Source of the DNA: Mycobacterium paraseoulense
GTDB taxonomy: Bacteria > Actinomycetota > Actinomycetes > Mycobacteriales > Mycobacteriaceae
Direction of reading: 5' to 3'
Assembly: GCF_010731655.1 (NCBI RefSeq)
Contig: NZ_AP022619.1
Coordinates: 2,480,001-2,544,000 of the forward strand
Length of the DNA: 64,000 nt
Of the stretch, positions 43,911-52,473 are shown piece after piece. Below the pieces are notes generated by a model. The model saw nothing but the letters and a program-made list of their open reading frames with translations, was not told where the DNA came from and searched no databases. The position numbers and the translations under genes were made by a program. How positions within the stretch are numbered: the stretch's first letter is position 1; each line of letters begins with the position of its first letter.

Positions 43911-44045
43911 ACGCCTGACACCTACGCGGACCTGTTCGACGACGACTTGGACGCAGTAGAGGTGACACTGCACGCCCGATACTCACCGAAGGATGCGGGC
44001 ACGCCGCCTCGTAGCAACCTCAGAAACTGGTTGTACCAGCACTAA
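43911..44045 (+). pseudogene. tyrosine recombinase (phage integrase) C-terminal fragment
   Basis: One frame reads DTYADLFDDDLDAVEVTLHA, then an unrelated tail to a TAA at 44043. TYADLFDDDLDAVA is the common C-terminal sequence of mycobacteriophage-type integrases just after the catalytic Tyr. No upstream integrase sequence in this frame is visible, so only the last part of the gene is left. Confidence 0.72.
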
Positions 44046-44061
44046 CGGCCTTGGAGAGCAG

Positions 44062-44144
44062 TGCGGGCGGAGGGACTCGAACCCTCACGCTCTTTCGAGC
44101 ACCGGCACCTAAAGCCGGCATGTCTGCCATTCCATCACGCCCGC
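44062..44144 (-). tRNA. tRNA-Leu (anticodon UAG)
   Basis: The minus strand folds into a class II tRNA: acceptor GCGGGCG paired with CGCCCGC, discriminator A, anticodon stem CCGGC/GCCGG with loop TTTAGGT (anticodon TAG), a long variable arm with TGCTCGAAAGAGCG, and the T arm GAGGGTTCGAGTCCCTC. CCA is not encoded. Its 3' end is duplicated at 43220. Confidence 0.95.
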
Positions 44145-44224
44145 AGCGTGCTGATCGTACAGCTCAGCTCGCCGCAGGACCTGTCGGCAGTCCCGCCTAC
44201 TTCGGGTTCCACACAGGGGGAAAG

Positions 44225-44875
44225 GTGCACAGCGTGCGGTCGGCGGAGGAGTTCGAACTCGTGCGGCGCCTCGTCGCAGCCGGAGCAAACGACTGCGCAA
44301 TTTCGCGACGAATCGGTGTGCCACGAACGAGGGTTCGGAACTGGCGGCGACGGCCACAAATCCGGACGAGATCGGTGAGCGGAGGGCCATGCGGCGTCGG
44401 TCATGATTTTCTGCTGTCCCGCCAGCGGCATACTGCTACCTGCTTGGCCTTTACTTGGGCGACGGCTGTGTTTCACAGCTCCCAGCGGGTCTGGCACCTG
44501 AGAATCACGCTCGACAAGAAGTACCCGGAAATTGTCGAGCGTTGTTGCGCCGCGATGGAAATCGTGATGACTGGGCAGCACGCAGCAGTCCATCCGCGAA
44601 CGACTGGATGCGTCGTGGTCTCGCTGTACTCAAAGCACTGGCCGTGTCTGTTGCCCCAACACGGTCCCGGCCAGAAGCACCTGAGGCCGATTCGGCTGGA
44701 ACCCGGGCAAGAGGCGCTGATCAATCAAGCCACCGAGGAGTTCATCCGCGGCCGGTTCACCGCGGCACTCGACCACATGGGTATCCCGTGGACGCGGCCG
44801 AGCACGTACGGCATCGCCGTGTACCGCAAGGCGGCGGTGGCACGCCTCGACGAATTCGGCGGACCCAAATCGTGA
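44225..44875 (+). pseudogene. HTH plus LAGLIDADG-type (homing-endonuclease-like) gene, frame-disrupted
   Basis: The open frame starts with a helix-turn-helix (FELVRRLVAAGANDCAISRR, then GVPRTRVRNW) and ends with ALDHMGIPWTRPSTYGIAVYR. In the middle (about 44412-44480) the frame is nonsense, while frame +1 encodes YCYLLGLYLGDGCVSQ (44431-44478), a clear LAGLIDADG-like motif; the original frame resumes at VWHLRITLDKKYP. Two compensating indels are the simple reading. EEFIRGRFTAALDHMG also looks like a junction that lost a second motif block, by comparison with mycobacterial relatives as I recall them. The gene is probably inactive. Confidence 0.68.
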
Positions 44876-44891
44876 GCGGTACCGTCAAGGG

Positions 44892-45272
44892 GTGTCCACT
44901 ACGCGTCGTCGCAGGCCCGCGCTGATCGCCTTGGTGATCGTCGCGGCCTGCGGCTGCCTGGCGCTGGGCTGGTGGCAGTGGACGAGGTTCCAGTCGGTAT
45001 CGGGCACGTTCCAGAACCTCGGCTACGCGCTGCAGTGGCCGCTGTTCGCCTGGTTCTGCGTGTACGCGTACCGCAAATACGTGCGCTACGAAGAGATGCC
45101 GCCGGAGCCCCGGCACGACGCCGCCCTCACCGAGATACCCGCCGGCCTGCTGCCCGAGCGCCCCAAGCCGGTGCAGCAGCCGTCCGACGATCCCGCGCTG
45201 GCCGAGTACAACGCGTACCTGGCCGAGCTTGCCAAACAAGACGCCGAAAAACAGAACAGGACCACCGCATGA
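44892..45272 (+). CDS. lprD: LprD-like membrane/lipoprotein
   Basis: The 126-residue protein starts MSTTRRRRPALIALVIVAAC with a possible lipobox (VAACGC) and continues ALGWWQWTRFQS, FQNLGYALQWPLFAWFCVYAYRKY as a second membrane segment. The rest is a Pro/Glu-rich cytoplasmic or surface tail ending KQNRTTA. Length and sequence match the M. tuberculosis Rv1343c product as I recall it. Co-translated with the next gene (ATGA). Confidence 0.85.
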   Translation: MSTTRRRRPALIALVIVAACGCLALGWWQWTRFQSVSGTFQNLGYALQWPLFAWFCVYAYRKYVRYEEMPPEPRHDAALTEIPAGLLPERPKPVQQPSDDPALAEYNAYLAELAKQDAEKQNRTTA

Positions 45273-45619
45273 CCACACCGGAGACACCAGGGGCACCGAC
45301 GTCTGCCTTCCCCGTCGAAAAGATCCGCACCGCGTTGCTCGGCTATCGGATCATGGCGTGGACGACGGGTCTCTGGCTGATCGCGCTGTGCTACGAGATC
45401 GTGTCGCACCTCGTCTTGCACCACGAGATCCGCTGGATCGAGGTGGTCCACGGCTGGGTGTACTTCATCTATGTCCTGACCGCGTTCAACCTGGCGGTCA
45501 AGGTGCGCTGGCCGATTCCCAAGACCATCGGTGTGCTGCTCGCCGGGACGATCCCGCTGCTGGGCATCATCGTCGAACACTTCCAGACCAGGGACGTCAA
45601 GGCCCGCTTCGGCCTGTAG
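45269..45619 (+). CDS. DUF3817 integral membrane protein (Rv1342c-like)
   Basis: The 116-residue protein has three predicted membrane helices (GLWLIALCYEIVSHLVL, VYFIYVLTAFNLAVKV, TIGVLLAGTIPLLGIIVEH), with HHEIRWIEVVHGWVY between. This is the DUF3817 layout. No function is known. It follows lprD with a 4-base overlap and converges with rdgB, as in the M. tuberculosis arrangement. Confidence 0.86.
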   Translation: MTTPETPGAPTSAFPVEKIRTALLGYRIMAWTTGLWLIALCYEIVSHLVLHHEIRWIEVVHGWVYFIYVLTAFNLAVKVRWPIPKTIGVLLAGTIPLLGIIVEHFQTRDVKARFGL

Positions 45620-45657
45620 GGCTCGACTCTGCCGGCCGCTTTCACACCCCGCGGGCC

Positions 45658-46257
45658 CTAACCCAGCTCCCGCAGCGCCGGCACCAGCAGCCTGAGGGCG
45701 CGACCGCGATGGGAAACCGCGTCCTTCTCCTCGGGGCTGAGCTCCGCCGCGGTGCGCTCCGAACCGTCGGGAACGAAAACCGGGTCATACCCGAAGCCGC
45801 CGTCGCCCCGCGGTTCCCGGGCGATGCGGCCGGGCCACTCGCCGCGGACGACGACCTCGCCCGCCGGCCCGGCCAGGGCGCAGGCGGACACGAACGCCGC
45901 GCCGCGCCGTTCGTCGGGCACGTCGCGCATCTGCGCCAACAGCAGCGCGGTATTGGCGGCGTCGTCGCCGTGGTTGCCCGACCAGCGCGCCGACAGCACG
46001 CCGGGCATGCCGTTCAGAGCGGCCACCTCCAGGCCGGAGTCGTCGGCCACGGCGGCCAGGCCCGTCACGGCGAACGCATCCCGCGCCTTGGCCAGCGCGT
46101 TGTCCTCGAACGTCGCGCCCGTCTCGGGCGCCTCATCGAACGGCGGGACGTCGCGCAACGAGAGCAATGTCAGCCCCGTCAAGCCGGCCGCGTCGAGCAC
46201 CCGGCGCAATTCGGCCAACTTCTTGAGGTTGCGGCTGGAGACCAGCAACTCGGTCAC
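45658..46257 (-). CDS. rdgB: RdgB/HAM1 non-canonical purine NTP pyrophosphatase
   Basis: The 199-residue enzyme shows LLVSSRNLKKLAELRRVL (the SNNxxKxxE motif variant), ETGATFEDNALAKA, ADDSGLEVAALNGMPGVLSARW and GGFGYDPVFVPDG, all family signatures. It hydrolyses dITP, XTP and similar nucleotides to monophosphates, cleansing the nucleotide pool. The GTG start has no strong ribosome binding site. In M. tuberculosis it follows rph closely; here about 1.3 kb of other DNA separates them. Confidence 0.93.
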   Translation of the reverse strand: MTELLVSSRNLKKLAELRRVLDAAGLTGLTLLSLRDVPPFDEAPETGATFEDNALAKARDAFAVTGLAAVADDSGLEVAALNGMPGVLSARWSGNHGDDAANTALLLAQMRDVPDERRGAAFVSACALAGPAGEVVVRGEWPGRIAREPRGDGGFGYDPVFVPDGSERTAAELSPEEKDAVSHRGRALRLLVPALRELG

Positions 46258-46325
46258 CGGTTAATCCGATCCATGCCGCCACCTCCGCAAGAGCCACCCA
46301 TGCACACGACAACAAGTTAGCCGGA

Positions 46326-46511
46326 ATGCCGCGCCGCCTTATCAACAAGAACCTGACCGCACTGCTGGATGACATCCTGCGCGACTCGGGCTGGGACATG
46401 CCCTACCTCGGCATGCAGGTGCTCATCGAAGGGCTCGCGCTCGCCGCCTTCGGCGTGCTGCGTGACATGGCGGCGCCGGATTCGCTGGGCAAGCAAGTGC
46501 CGGCCTACCGG
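46326..46511 (+). pseudogene. fragment of a ferritin-like diiron protein gene
   Basis: About 61 codons with strong GC third-position bias read LLDDILRDSGWDMPYLGMQV, then LIEGLALAAFGVLRD and LGKQVPAY. This resembles the helix pair of AurF/R2-like diiron proteins just before the QDEARHV metal motif. After AY the frame continues without similarity or codon bias to 46748, so the gene is cut there; the N-terminal part is also missing. It lies in the insert between rph and rdgB. Confidence 0.55.
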
Positions 46512-46595
46512 TATCCAAACGCAGACGGGTGTCGAATCCTGATCTGCGTCGTCACCGCCCGGGCCGACCGGGCCGCGCCATTTTGCGTCCCGCGC

Positions 46596-47195
46596 CTATG
46601 CGCGACTTTCCAAGTTGATTGCTGGACGTTCCTGGCTTATCGCGGGCCGGGGTGCTATTTCCCTGACGTAAGGGACCTCGCAGTCCTGACAACCCCAAAT
46701 CAATTTATGCATGTAGCAGCCAACACAAAATCCCAGCGTGGCCTCTGACCATGTGAGAATAAAACAGACCGCCACAACGGCCGCCATCGCTACGGGCGAC
46801 GCCCCTAACAGGCGCATGGCAAGACACGTCGCTGCTAAAGCGGCACCGAGCAACCACGCAAACCGTTTCGGCCGCGTTGGCTTCCATACCGGACGAATGC
46901 CCATTGTTAACGCCGTGCCGAGAATTCCAGTGGGGCTGAATGGAGTTAGTCCGCTGACCGCCGCCGCCAACATGTCAAAAAGCACGAGCGGACCAACGAT
47001 GATCACCGGATCGGTTTCCGGACGCAAAAGCAACAATGCGATCGTGATCGCCGAGATGATATTTAGCAAACCCGCCCTTGCGCGGGTCGCGACTTCGTTG
47101 ATGCGGGGTTCCGCATGCGCATGCGTGATCTGCCCCATTGCCCACCATGGCGTATTGAGAAAAGCATGTTCAAGTGGGACTGGCCGACTGCCCAT
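46596..47195 (-). CDS. DUF4395 membrane protein
   Basis: The roughly 199-residue product has membrane segments at LLNIISAITIALLLL, VIIVGPLVLFDMLAAAVSG, FAWLLGAALAATCLA and VAMAAVVAVCFILTW, and the DUF4395 end ATLGFCVGCYMHKLIW with its CxxC. HAEPRINEVATRARAG precedes the first helix, as in the family. Upstream sequence is AT-richer than the neighbourhood. It lies between rph and rdgB, so it was probably acquired. A sulfur or redox role is sometimes suggested by context for this family but is not shown here. ATG 47195 is the chosen start; MGQITHAHAEP is an alternative. Confidence 0.75.
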   Translation of the reverse strand: MGSRPVPLEHAFLNTPWWAMGQITHAHAEPRINEVATRARAGLLNIISAITIALLLLRPETDPVIIVGPLVLFDMLAAAVSGLTPFSPTGILGTALTMGIRPVWKPTRPKRFAWLLGAALAATCLAMRLLGASPVAMAAVVAVCFILTWSEATLGFCVGCYMHKLIWGCQDCEVPYVREIAPRPAISQERPAINLESRA

Positions 47196-47198
47196 CAA

Positions 47199-47605
47199 TT
47201 GATCCTAAAACGTCGCTAAACATTGGCTTGCCTAAATTCAATTGGATATCTATTAGTTTAGCATGACGGTATTGTGGGCGGCTTCGGCCAGCCACTCTGA
47301 TTCGACTAAAGGCAACGCTAGGACCGACCAATACCCCGTGACCTACACGACTGGCCCGCGGGGGCGAGCTGTCTGACCAGATCCGCTCTAGCCGAAGCAC
47401 GACGCCCACGCTTGACGCCGGGATAGCTGCCAACCAGCTATCCGTCTGGCCGGGTTTTGTTCTGCCGCGGATTTGATGGGCGATCCTTGGGGCCGGGAAT
47501 GCTTCGTTGGGCGGCGACCAGGAGGCTGCCACGAGTGTCGTCCCTCGCCGCCGAAAGCGGGTGGTGCCCCTACATCGCTCGGCTCTGCATCGCCGCCCGA
47601 AGCGG
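47199..47605. other. gene-free interval between the DUF4395 gene and rph
   Basis: No convincing coding frame is visible. The first 60 bases are AT-rich and probably hold the promoter of the leftward DUF4395 gene. A hairpin of GGATAGCTG (47421-47429) and CAGCTATCC (47435-47443) with a 5-base loop is followed by a short T run (CGGGTTTTG), a possible terminator in the + direction or a recombination scar. Confidence 0.5.
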
Positions 47606-48385
47606 TCAGCTGCCGAACGCCTTCGGCGCCGGGCCCCCCTCGGGCAGCTCACCCGGGTACGGCAGGGCCAGCGCCTCGCGCTGGGCGGCGAACAACTTGT
47701 CGCAGGCGGCCAGCGCCACATCGAGCAGTTTGTCCAGCGTCGAGCGCGGGAACGTCGCCCCCTCGCCGGTCCCCTGCACCTCCACCAGAGTCCCGGTGTC
47801 GGTGGCGACGACGTTCATGTCGACCTCGGCCCGCGCGTCCTCCTCGTAGGGCAGGTCCACCCGGATCCTGCCGTCGACCACCCCGACGCTGACCGCCGCG
47901 ATCGCGCACGACAACGGTCGGGGATCGGACAGCTTGCCCGCCGCCGCGAGGTAGGTCACGGCGTCGGCCAGCGCCACGAAGGCGCCCGTGACGGCGGCGG
48001 TCCGGGTGCCGCCGTCGGCCTGCAGCACGTCGCAGTCGACGGCAATGGTGTTCTCCCCCAGGGCCGCGAGATCGATGCAGGCCCGCAGCGACCGGCCGAT
48101 CAGCCGGCTGATCTCCTGGGTGCGCCCGGAGAGGCGTCCCTTCACCGATTCGCGGTCGGAACGCGTGTGGGTGGCCGACGGCAGCATGGCGTACTCCGCG
48201 GTCAGCCACCCCAGACCCGACCCCTTGCGCCAGCGCGGCACCCCCTCGGTGACGCTGGCGGTGCACATGACCTTGGTGTGGCCGAATTCGATCAGCACCG
48301 ACCCCGCCGGATGGTCGGTGAACCCGCGGGTGATGACTACGGGGCGAAGCTCGTCGTCAAGGCGGCCGTCTTCTCGTCTCGTCAC
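47606..48385 (-). CDS. rph: ribonuclease PH
   Basis: The 259-residue phosphorolytic exoribonuclease has [46 protein letters not shown] and [15 protein letters not shown] with the catalytic Asp region. It trims the 3' ends of tRNA precursors. GTG start. It follows the phosphodiesterase gene (24-base gap) in the murI-Rv1339-rph order; its usual downstream partner rdgB is displaced. Confidence 0.95.
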   Translation of the reverse strand: MTRREDGRLDDELRPVVITRGFTDHPAGSVLIEFGHTKVMCTASVTEGVPRWRKGSGLGWLTAEYAMLPSATHTRSDRESVKGRLSGRTQEISRLIGRSLRACIDLAALGENTIAVDCDVLQADGGTRTAAVTGAFVALADAVTYLAAAGKLSDPRPLSCAIAAVSVGVVDGRIRVDLPYEEDARAEVDMNVVATDTGTLVEVQGTGEGATFPRSTLDKLLDVALAACDKLFAAQREALALPYPGELPEGGPAPKAFGS

Positions 48386-48409
48386 GACGCCAACCCTAAC
48401 GTGGGGTGT

Positions 48410-49192
48410 TCAGACCCGTTCGGAGCGACGGATATCGAACGACTCGCCGCACACCACCGCATGCACGGGCCCGTCGAACTCGGCCTTGGCCTCGGTGATC
48501 ACGTCCTCGCGCGAGGTCCACGGCGGGATGTGGGTCAGCAAGAGCTCGCGGACGCCGGCCTGTGCGGCGGTCCTGCCGGCCTCGGTGCCCGACAGATGCA
48601 GGGCGGGCGGGCGGTCCGCTGAATGCGTCCAGGAGGCCTCGCACAGGAAGACGTCGGCGTCGCGCGCCAGCTCGACGAGCTGGTCGCAGACGCCGGTGTC
48701 ACCGCTGTAGACGAGTGAGGCGCCGGTGGAATCGGTGATCCGCATTCCATAAGACTCCGTCGGGTGGGCCACCACCCGCGGCGTGACCGTGAGCGATCCG
48801 AAAGTGACCGGTTCGCCGTCGACCCAGTGCCGAACGTCGAAAATGTCTGAGCAGTCGTCGATTTCGCCGCCATACGGCGACGACGCCGCCCCCAGCCGCG
48901 ACCAGGTGTCGCCCGGCCCGTACAACAGCGCCTTGCCGTCCGGGCGCGACGGGTGGTAGCGCCGCCACACGAACAGGCCGGGCAGATCAAGGCAGTGATC
49001 CGCGTGCAAATGAGACAACAGCACATGCACGGAGGCGGGGTCGGCGTAGCGCTGCAACGCGCCCAGCACGCCGCCGCCGAAGTCGATGACCAACGGCGGA
49101 GTGTCCGGTGCCCGAAGCAGATAACCCGACGCGGGCGAATCCGGCCCCACCACGCTGCCCGAGCAGCCGAGCACGGTTATTCGCACGGACAC
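48410..49192 (-). CDS. metallo-beta-lactamase-fold phosphodiesterase (Rv1339-like)
   Basis: The 260-residue protein has the MBL metal motif LLSHLHADHCLD (about residues 63-74, HxHxDH), AHPTESYGMR, YSGDTGVCD and the terminal HIPPW region. Its M. tuberculosis counterpart Rv1339 is reported to be an atypical cAMP phosphodiesterase affecting drug tolerance. GTG 49192 is the compact start; ATG 49237 in frame would add 15 residues and may be used, since no clear ribosome binding site decides. It lies between murI and rph. Confidence 0.88.
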   Translation of the reverse strand: MSVRITVLGCSGSVVGPDSPASGYLLRAPDTPPLVIDFGGGVLGALQRYADPASVHVLLSHLHADHCLDLPGLFVWRRYHPSRPDGKALLYGPGDTWSRLGAASSPYGGEIDDCSDIFDVRHWVDGEPVTFGSLTVTPRVVAHPTESYGMRITDSTGASLVYSGDTGVCDQLVELARDADVFLCEASWTHSADRPPALHLSGTEAGRTAAQAGVRELLLTHIPPWTSREDVITEAKAEFDGPVHAVVCGESFDIRRSERV

Positions 49193-49277
49193 TACTGTGC
49201 CATGCCCGATACGACCGTGACGAAAACATCGCCGCATTCGTGTGATGAGAATCTCGCCACGGTCGCCACCATCAGCA

Positions 49278-50093
49278 CTAGTCGATCCGCACGTGGTGAA
49301 CGGGTTGCACGCCGGTGACCGCGGGACCCAGGAACCGCGTCGCCAACTTGGTGAAAGCCTCGGGGTCGCCGGTCGCCTCGAAGACCCGGGTCGCGGGCGG
49401 CGCGTCGTGCGGACGCAGCAGGTCGCGCTCGGTGAGCACCCGAAGCACTTCCTTCGCGGTCTCCTCCGCGCTCGAGACCAGCGTCACGTGCTCGCCCATG
49501 GCCAGCTGGATCAGCCCCGACAGCAGGGGGTAGTGCGTGCAGCCGAGCACCAGCGTGTCGACCTGCGCGCGTTGCAGCGGCTCGAGGTAGCCCTCGGCCA
49601 GTCCGAGCACCTGACGCCCACTGGTCACCCCCCGCTCCACGAAGTCGACGAAGCGCGGACAGGCCACGGCGGTGATCTCGGTGTCGCGGGCGGCGGCGAA
49701 CGCGTCCTGGTACGCGTGCGAGTTGATGGTCGCCCGCGTGCCGATGACGCCGATGCGACCGTTGCGTGTCGTGGCGACCGCCCGACGCACCGCCGGGAGG
49801 ATCACCTCGACGACCGGTACGTCGTAACGCTCGCGAGCGTCCCGCAGGCACGCCGCGGACGCCGTGTTGCAGGCGATCACCAAGGCCTTGACCCCGCGAC
49901 CGACGAGGTCGTCGCCGATGGCCAGCGCGTGCGCGCGGACCTCGGGGATGGTGAGCGGACCGTACGGGCCGTGGCCGGTGTCACCGACGTAGACGATGTC
50001 CTCGTCGGGCAGCTGGTCGATGATCGCCCGCGCGACGGTCAGTCCCCCGACGCCGGAGTCGAAGATCCCGACGGGTGCCAAGGGCGAGTTCAT
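49278..50093 (-). CDS. murI: glutamate racemase MurI
   Basis: The 271-residue enzyme has [15 protein letters not shown] (first catalytic acid and substrate loop), [10 protein letters not shown] with the first catalytic Cys (about residue 75) and [11 protein letters not shown] with the second (about 186). It converts L- to D-glutamate for peptidoglycan. Length equals that recalled for M. tuberculosis MurI. It is co-translated with the rhomboid gene (ATGA). Confidence 0.97.
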   Translation of the reverse strand: MNSPLAPVGIFDSGVGGLTVARAIIDQLPDEDIVYVGDTGHGPYGPLTIPEVRAHALAIGDDLVGRGVKALVIACNTASAACLRDARERYDVPVVEVILPAVRRAVATTRNGRIGVIGTRATINSHAYQDAFAAARDTEITAVACPRFVDFVERGVTSGRQVLGLAEGYLEPLQRAQVDTLVLGCTHYPLLSGLIQLAMGEHVTLVSSAEETAKEVLRVLTERDLLRPHDAPPATRVFEATGDPEAFTKLATRFLGPAVTGVQPVHHVRID

Positions 50094-50770
50094 GTCTTGG
50101 GACGCGGCACCGCGGTGCCGGCTTTTCTCTTCGCGCGGGCCTTCCGTTCCGGCGCGGACAACCAGTAGGCGGCGGCGACGCCGGCGATCGCACCGCACAG
50201 GTGACCTTGCCAGGACACCCCGCCGCACCTGCCGAGCACCGGCATGGCGCCGAGCAGCACGCCGCCGTAGGCGAACAACACCACCAGGCCGATCACGATG
50301 TCGGCGAACCTGCGCACGAAGATGCCGAACACGAGCAGGAAGGCCAGCCAGCCGAAGATCAGGCCGGAGGCCCCGATGTGGTCCGTCGGCCCGCAGGAGC
50401 TGCCCACATTGCCGATAAGCCAGGTGCCGAAGCCCCCGAGAATCCACACGATCGCGGTGGCCCAGACGAACCGGCTCAGCCCGGCCAGCGTCATCAGGAA
50501 ACCCAGCACCAAGAGCGGGATCGTGTTGGCCATCAGATGCTGCCAGTTGGCGTGCAGGGCCGGCGCGAAGACGATCCCCCACAACCCGTCCGCTTCGAGC
50601 GGCCTGATGCCGTTCTCGTCCAGGGAATGCCCCGTCAGCTGGTCGACCAGCTCGACCAGGTAGAGCAGCGCGACGAAGGTGAGGATCGTCGCCCCGCCCA
50701 CCATCCACCCGGGCCGCTTCGCGCGGTCCGCCGGCACGCCCGGGCGTCCCTTCGGGGTGGTTTTAGCCAT
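50090..50770 (-). CDS. rhomboid family intramembrane serine protease
   Basis: The 226-residue protein has six predicted membrane helices, [13 protein letters not shown], the catalytic Ser in [14 protein letters not shown] and the catalytic His in [12 protein letters not shown]. It cleaves membrane proteins within the bilayer; the substrate is unknown. The C-terminus is basic. It corresponds to Rv1337. Upstream it directly abuts the P1 peptidase gene (36 bases), where M. tuberculosis carries mec-cysO-cysM. Confidence 0.92.
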   Translation of the reverse strand: MAKTTPKGRPGVPADRAKRPGWMVGGATILTFVALLYLVELVDQLTGHSLDENGIRPLEADGLWGIVFAPALHANWQHLMANTIPLLVLGFLMTLAGLSRFVWATAIVWILGGFGTWLIGNVGSSCGPTDHIGASGLIFGWLAFLLVFGIFVRRFADIVIGLVVLFAYGGVLLGAMPVLGRCGGVSWQGHLCGAIAGVAAAYWLSAPERKARAKRKAGTAVPRPKT

Positions 50771-50806
50771 GGCTGCAGGTTACCGGCGCGGACGGCGGTG
50801 AACTTC

Positions 50807-51850
50807 TCATCGGGCAAACGCCCCGGGCAGCAGGTCGCGGTAGGTCGGTATCCCCGCCACCGAATCCGCGGCGAACACGCCGGCCAGCACCGCCCGCGCC
50901 ACGCAGTCGGCCGCCGCGGCGCCCACCTCCGCGGCCAGCCGCATCTCCGGTGAAAACGAGGCGGGTGGGTCCGGCGCGGGCGGCACCTCCACCGCCCCGG
51001 TCGCCAAGGCGAACACCGTGTCCCCGTCGTACGGAGTGTGCGCGGGGCGGATGGTCCGGGCCAGGCCGTCCTGGGCCGCGACGGCGACGCGCCGGCACGC
51101 GGCCGGGCTCAGCGCCGCGTCGGTGGCCACCACCCCGATGACGGTGTTGAGCGGGTTCTCCAGCGGGCCGGACGCGGTCGGCAACTGCGCGAAGGCCTCG
51201 ACCTGCGCCGCCGGCGGTGGCCGCAGCGCGAATTCCCGGATCAAGTCCGCCGACCACGGCAGGCCGGTGACCCGGTCGGCGACGTCGCCGGCGGAGTTCA
51301 CCACGACCATTGCGCCGACGGTCACCCCGCACGGCAGTGCCGTCGAAGCCGTCCCGACACCGCCCTTGAGCACTCCGGCCCGCGCCCCCACGCCGGCGCC
51401 GGCGTTCCCGACCGCCGGTGCATCATGGCCGCCCGTGGCGGCTTCGCAGGCCAGGTAGCCGAACTCGGCCGTCGGGCGACAGTCCCAGCCACCGACCGGC
51501 AGGTCGAAGATCACCGCGCCGGGCACGATGGGCACCATCCCGCCGTCCATCGCCACGCCGCGCTGTCGTTCTTCCAGCCAGCGCATGACCCCGTCGGCTG
51601 CGGCCAGACCGTACGCGCTGCCACCGGCGAGCAATACCGCGTCGACGTACCGGACCGTGTTGGCCGGGTCCAGCAGGTCGGTTTCCCGGGTGCCGGGAGC
51701 ACCGCCCCGGCAATCGACAGCACCCACGGTCCCGGGCGGGGTCAGCACGACGGTGACGCCGCAGGCCCATCCGGCACCCAGCGTCGCGTCGGGGTCGAGT
51801 CGGTGATGGTGACCGACGCGGATGCCCCCCACGTCGGTGATGGCGTTCAT
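50807..51850 (-). CDS. P1-family (DmpA/BapA-type) self-processing peptidase
   Basis: The 347-residue protein begins MNAITDVGGIRVGHHHRLDP, the P1-peptidase start. VLLAGGSAYGLAAADGVMRWL and the region CGVTVGAMVVVNSAGD follow, where the family cleaves itself to expose a Ser/Thr nucleophile. Such enzymes are aminopeptidases or beta-aminopeptidases. ATG 51850 is chosen over an upstream in-frame start at 51895. It corresponds to Rv1333. Confidence 0.9.
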   Translation of the reverse strand: MNAITDVGGIRVGHHHRLDPDATLGAGWACGVTVVLTPPGTVGAVDCRGGAPGTRETDLLDPANTVRYVDAVLLAGGSAYGLAAADGVMRWLEERQRGVAMDGGMVPIVPGAVIFDLPVGGWDCRPTAEFGYLACEAATGGHDAPAVGNAGAGVGARAGVLKGGVGTASTALPCGVTVGAMVVVNSAGDVADRVTGLPWSADLIREFALRPPPAAQVEAFAQLPTASGPLENPLNTVIGVVATDAALSPAACRRVAVAAQDGLARTIRPAHTPYDGDTVFALATGAVEVPPAPDPPASFSPEMRLAAEVGAAAADCVARAVLAGVFAADSVAGIPTYRDLLPGAFAR

Positions 51851-51866
51851 CCGGCAGCCGTCCGGC

Positions 51867-52448
51867 TCATCGGGGCCCCGTGAGCACCAGGACAAGGTAT
51901 TCCTGCAGGACGGTCAGCCACTGGTACACGTCGAAGTGCACGGCCAGCGGGTGGTCGGCGGGCAGGCGCTCCGGCCCCTCCGGGCCCACCTCGAGCATCA
52001 CCCCCAGCGTCAGCCGAAGGTCGTTGACCGCCGCGACCCAGGCGTTCGCGTCCTCCTCGGTGAGGTCGAACCGGCCGCCGTCTTTCGGAACGGTTTCCAA
52101 TAACCTTTGTGCGGCACGGCGTTTGGCGTCGATGATCTCGGGCTCGTGCAGGCTTCGCAACGCGGCGTTGAGGCTGTCGGCGGCGTCGGGGGCCAGCGGG
52201 TCATCGTCGTCGTGACGGAAGAAATCGGGCAGCAGCCGGCGCAGGGTGGGATCCTTAGGCGGATCGCTGTTTCCGGTCTTCATGCCGGTGATCTCCTCGA
52301 GTTCGTCTGCGGGCGAGGATGATTCACGTTCGTCGAGCAACCCGACCATGGCCGTCGCGAGATTCTTCAGCAGGGCGGCCTCGTGAGCCGCCAGGGCGGA
52401 CCGAAAACGGGGACCGTCCGCGGTCTCGACGCGCTTCCATTTGCGCAC
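51867..52448 (-). CDS. DUF2017 family protein (Rv1332-like)
   Basis: The 193-residue acidic protein contains HEAALLKNLATAMVGLLDER, PEIIDAKRRAAQRLLETVP and a C-terminal YQWLTVLQEYLVLVL, a DUF2017 pattern typical of actinobacteria next to clpS. Function is unknown, though it is sometimes labelled a regulator. The GTG 52448 start follows the clpS stop by 25 bases; a longer version would overlap clpS. Operon with clpS is likely. Confidence 0.8.
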   Translation of the reverse strand: MRKWKRVETADGPRFRSALAAHEAALLKNLATAMVGLLDERESSSPADELEEITGMKTGNSDPPKDPTLRRLLPDFFRHDDDDPLAPDAADSLNAALRSLHEPEIIDAKRRAAQRLLETVPKDGGRFDLTEEDANAWVAAVNDLRLTLGVMLEVGPEGPERLPADHPLAVHFDVYQWLTVLQEYLVLVLTGPR

Positions 52449-52473
52449 AGGTAATCGCCGAAGCCCTCGAAGA

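Larger units (their letters stand above)
43220..44081. mobile_element. remnant of an element integrated at tRNA-Leu
   Basis: The segment is bounded by the 21-base repeats and lies on the 3' side of the tRNA gene, the normal side for integration. It contains an integrase C-terminal fragment (43911-44045) and one small secreted-protein gene (43373-43687). No other phage or plasmid gene survives, so it is a deletion remnant rather than a functional element. The part from 43688 to 43910 shows no convincing gene. Confidence 0.7.

Noticed and set aside
43717..43986. 89-codon minus-strand frame in the integration remnant
   Set aside because: No start signal or recognisable motif, and it overlaps the integrase fragment on the opposite strand.
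46512..46748. C-terminal continuation of the frame starting at 46326
   Set aside because: Codon bias and family similarity stop near 46510; the rest overlaps the DUF4395 gene on the other strand.
47421..47443. Hairpin as a firm terminator
   Set aside because: The stem is good but the T run is short and interrupted and no rightward gene ends just before it, so I list it only as part of the gene-free interval.
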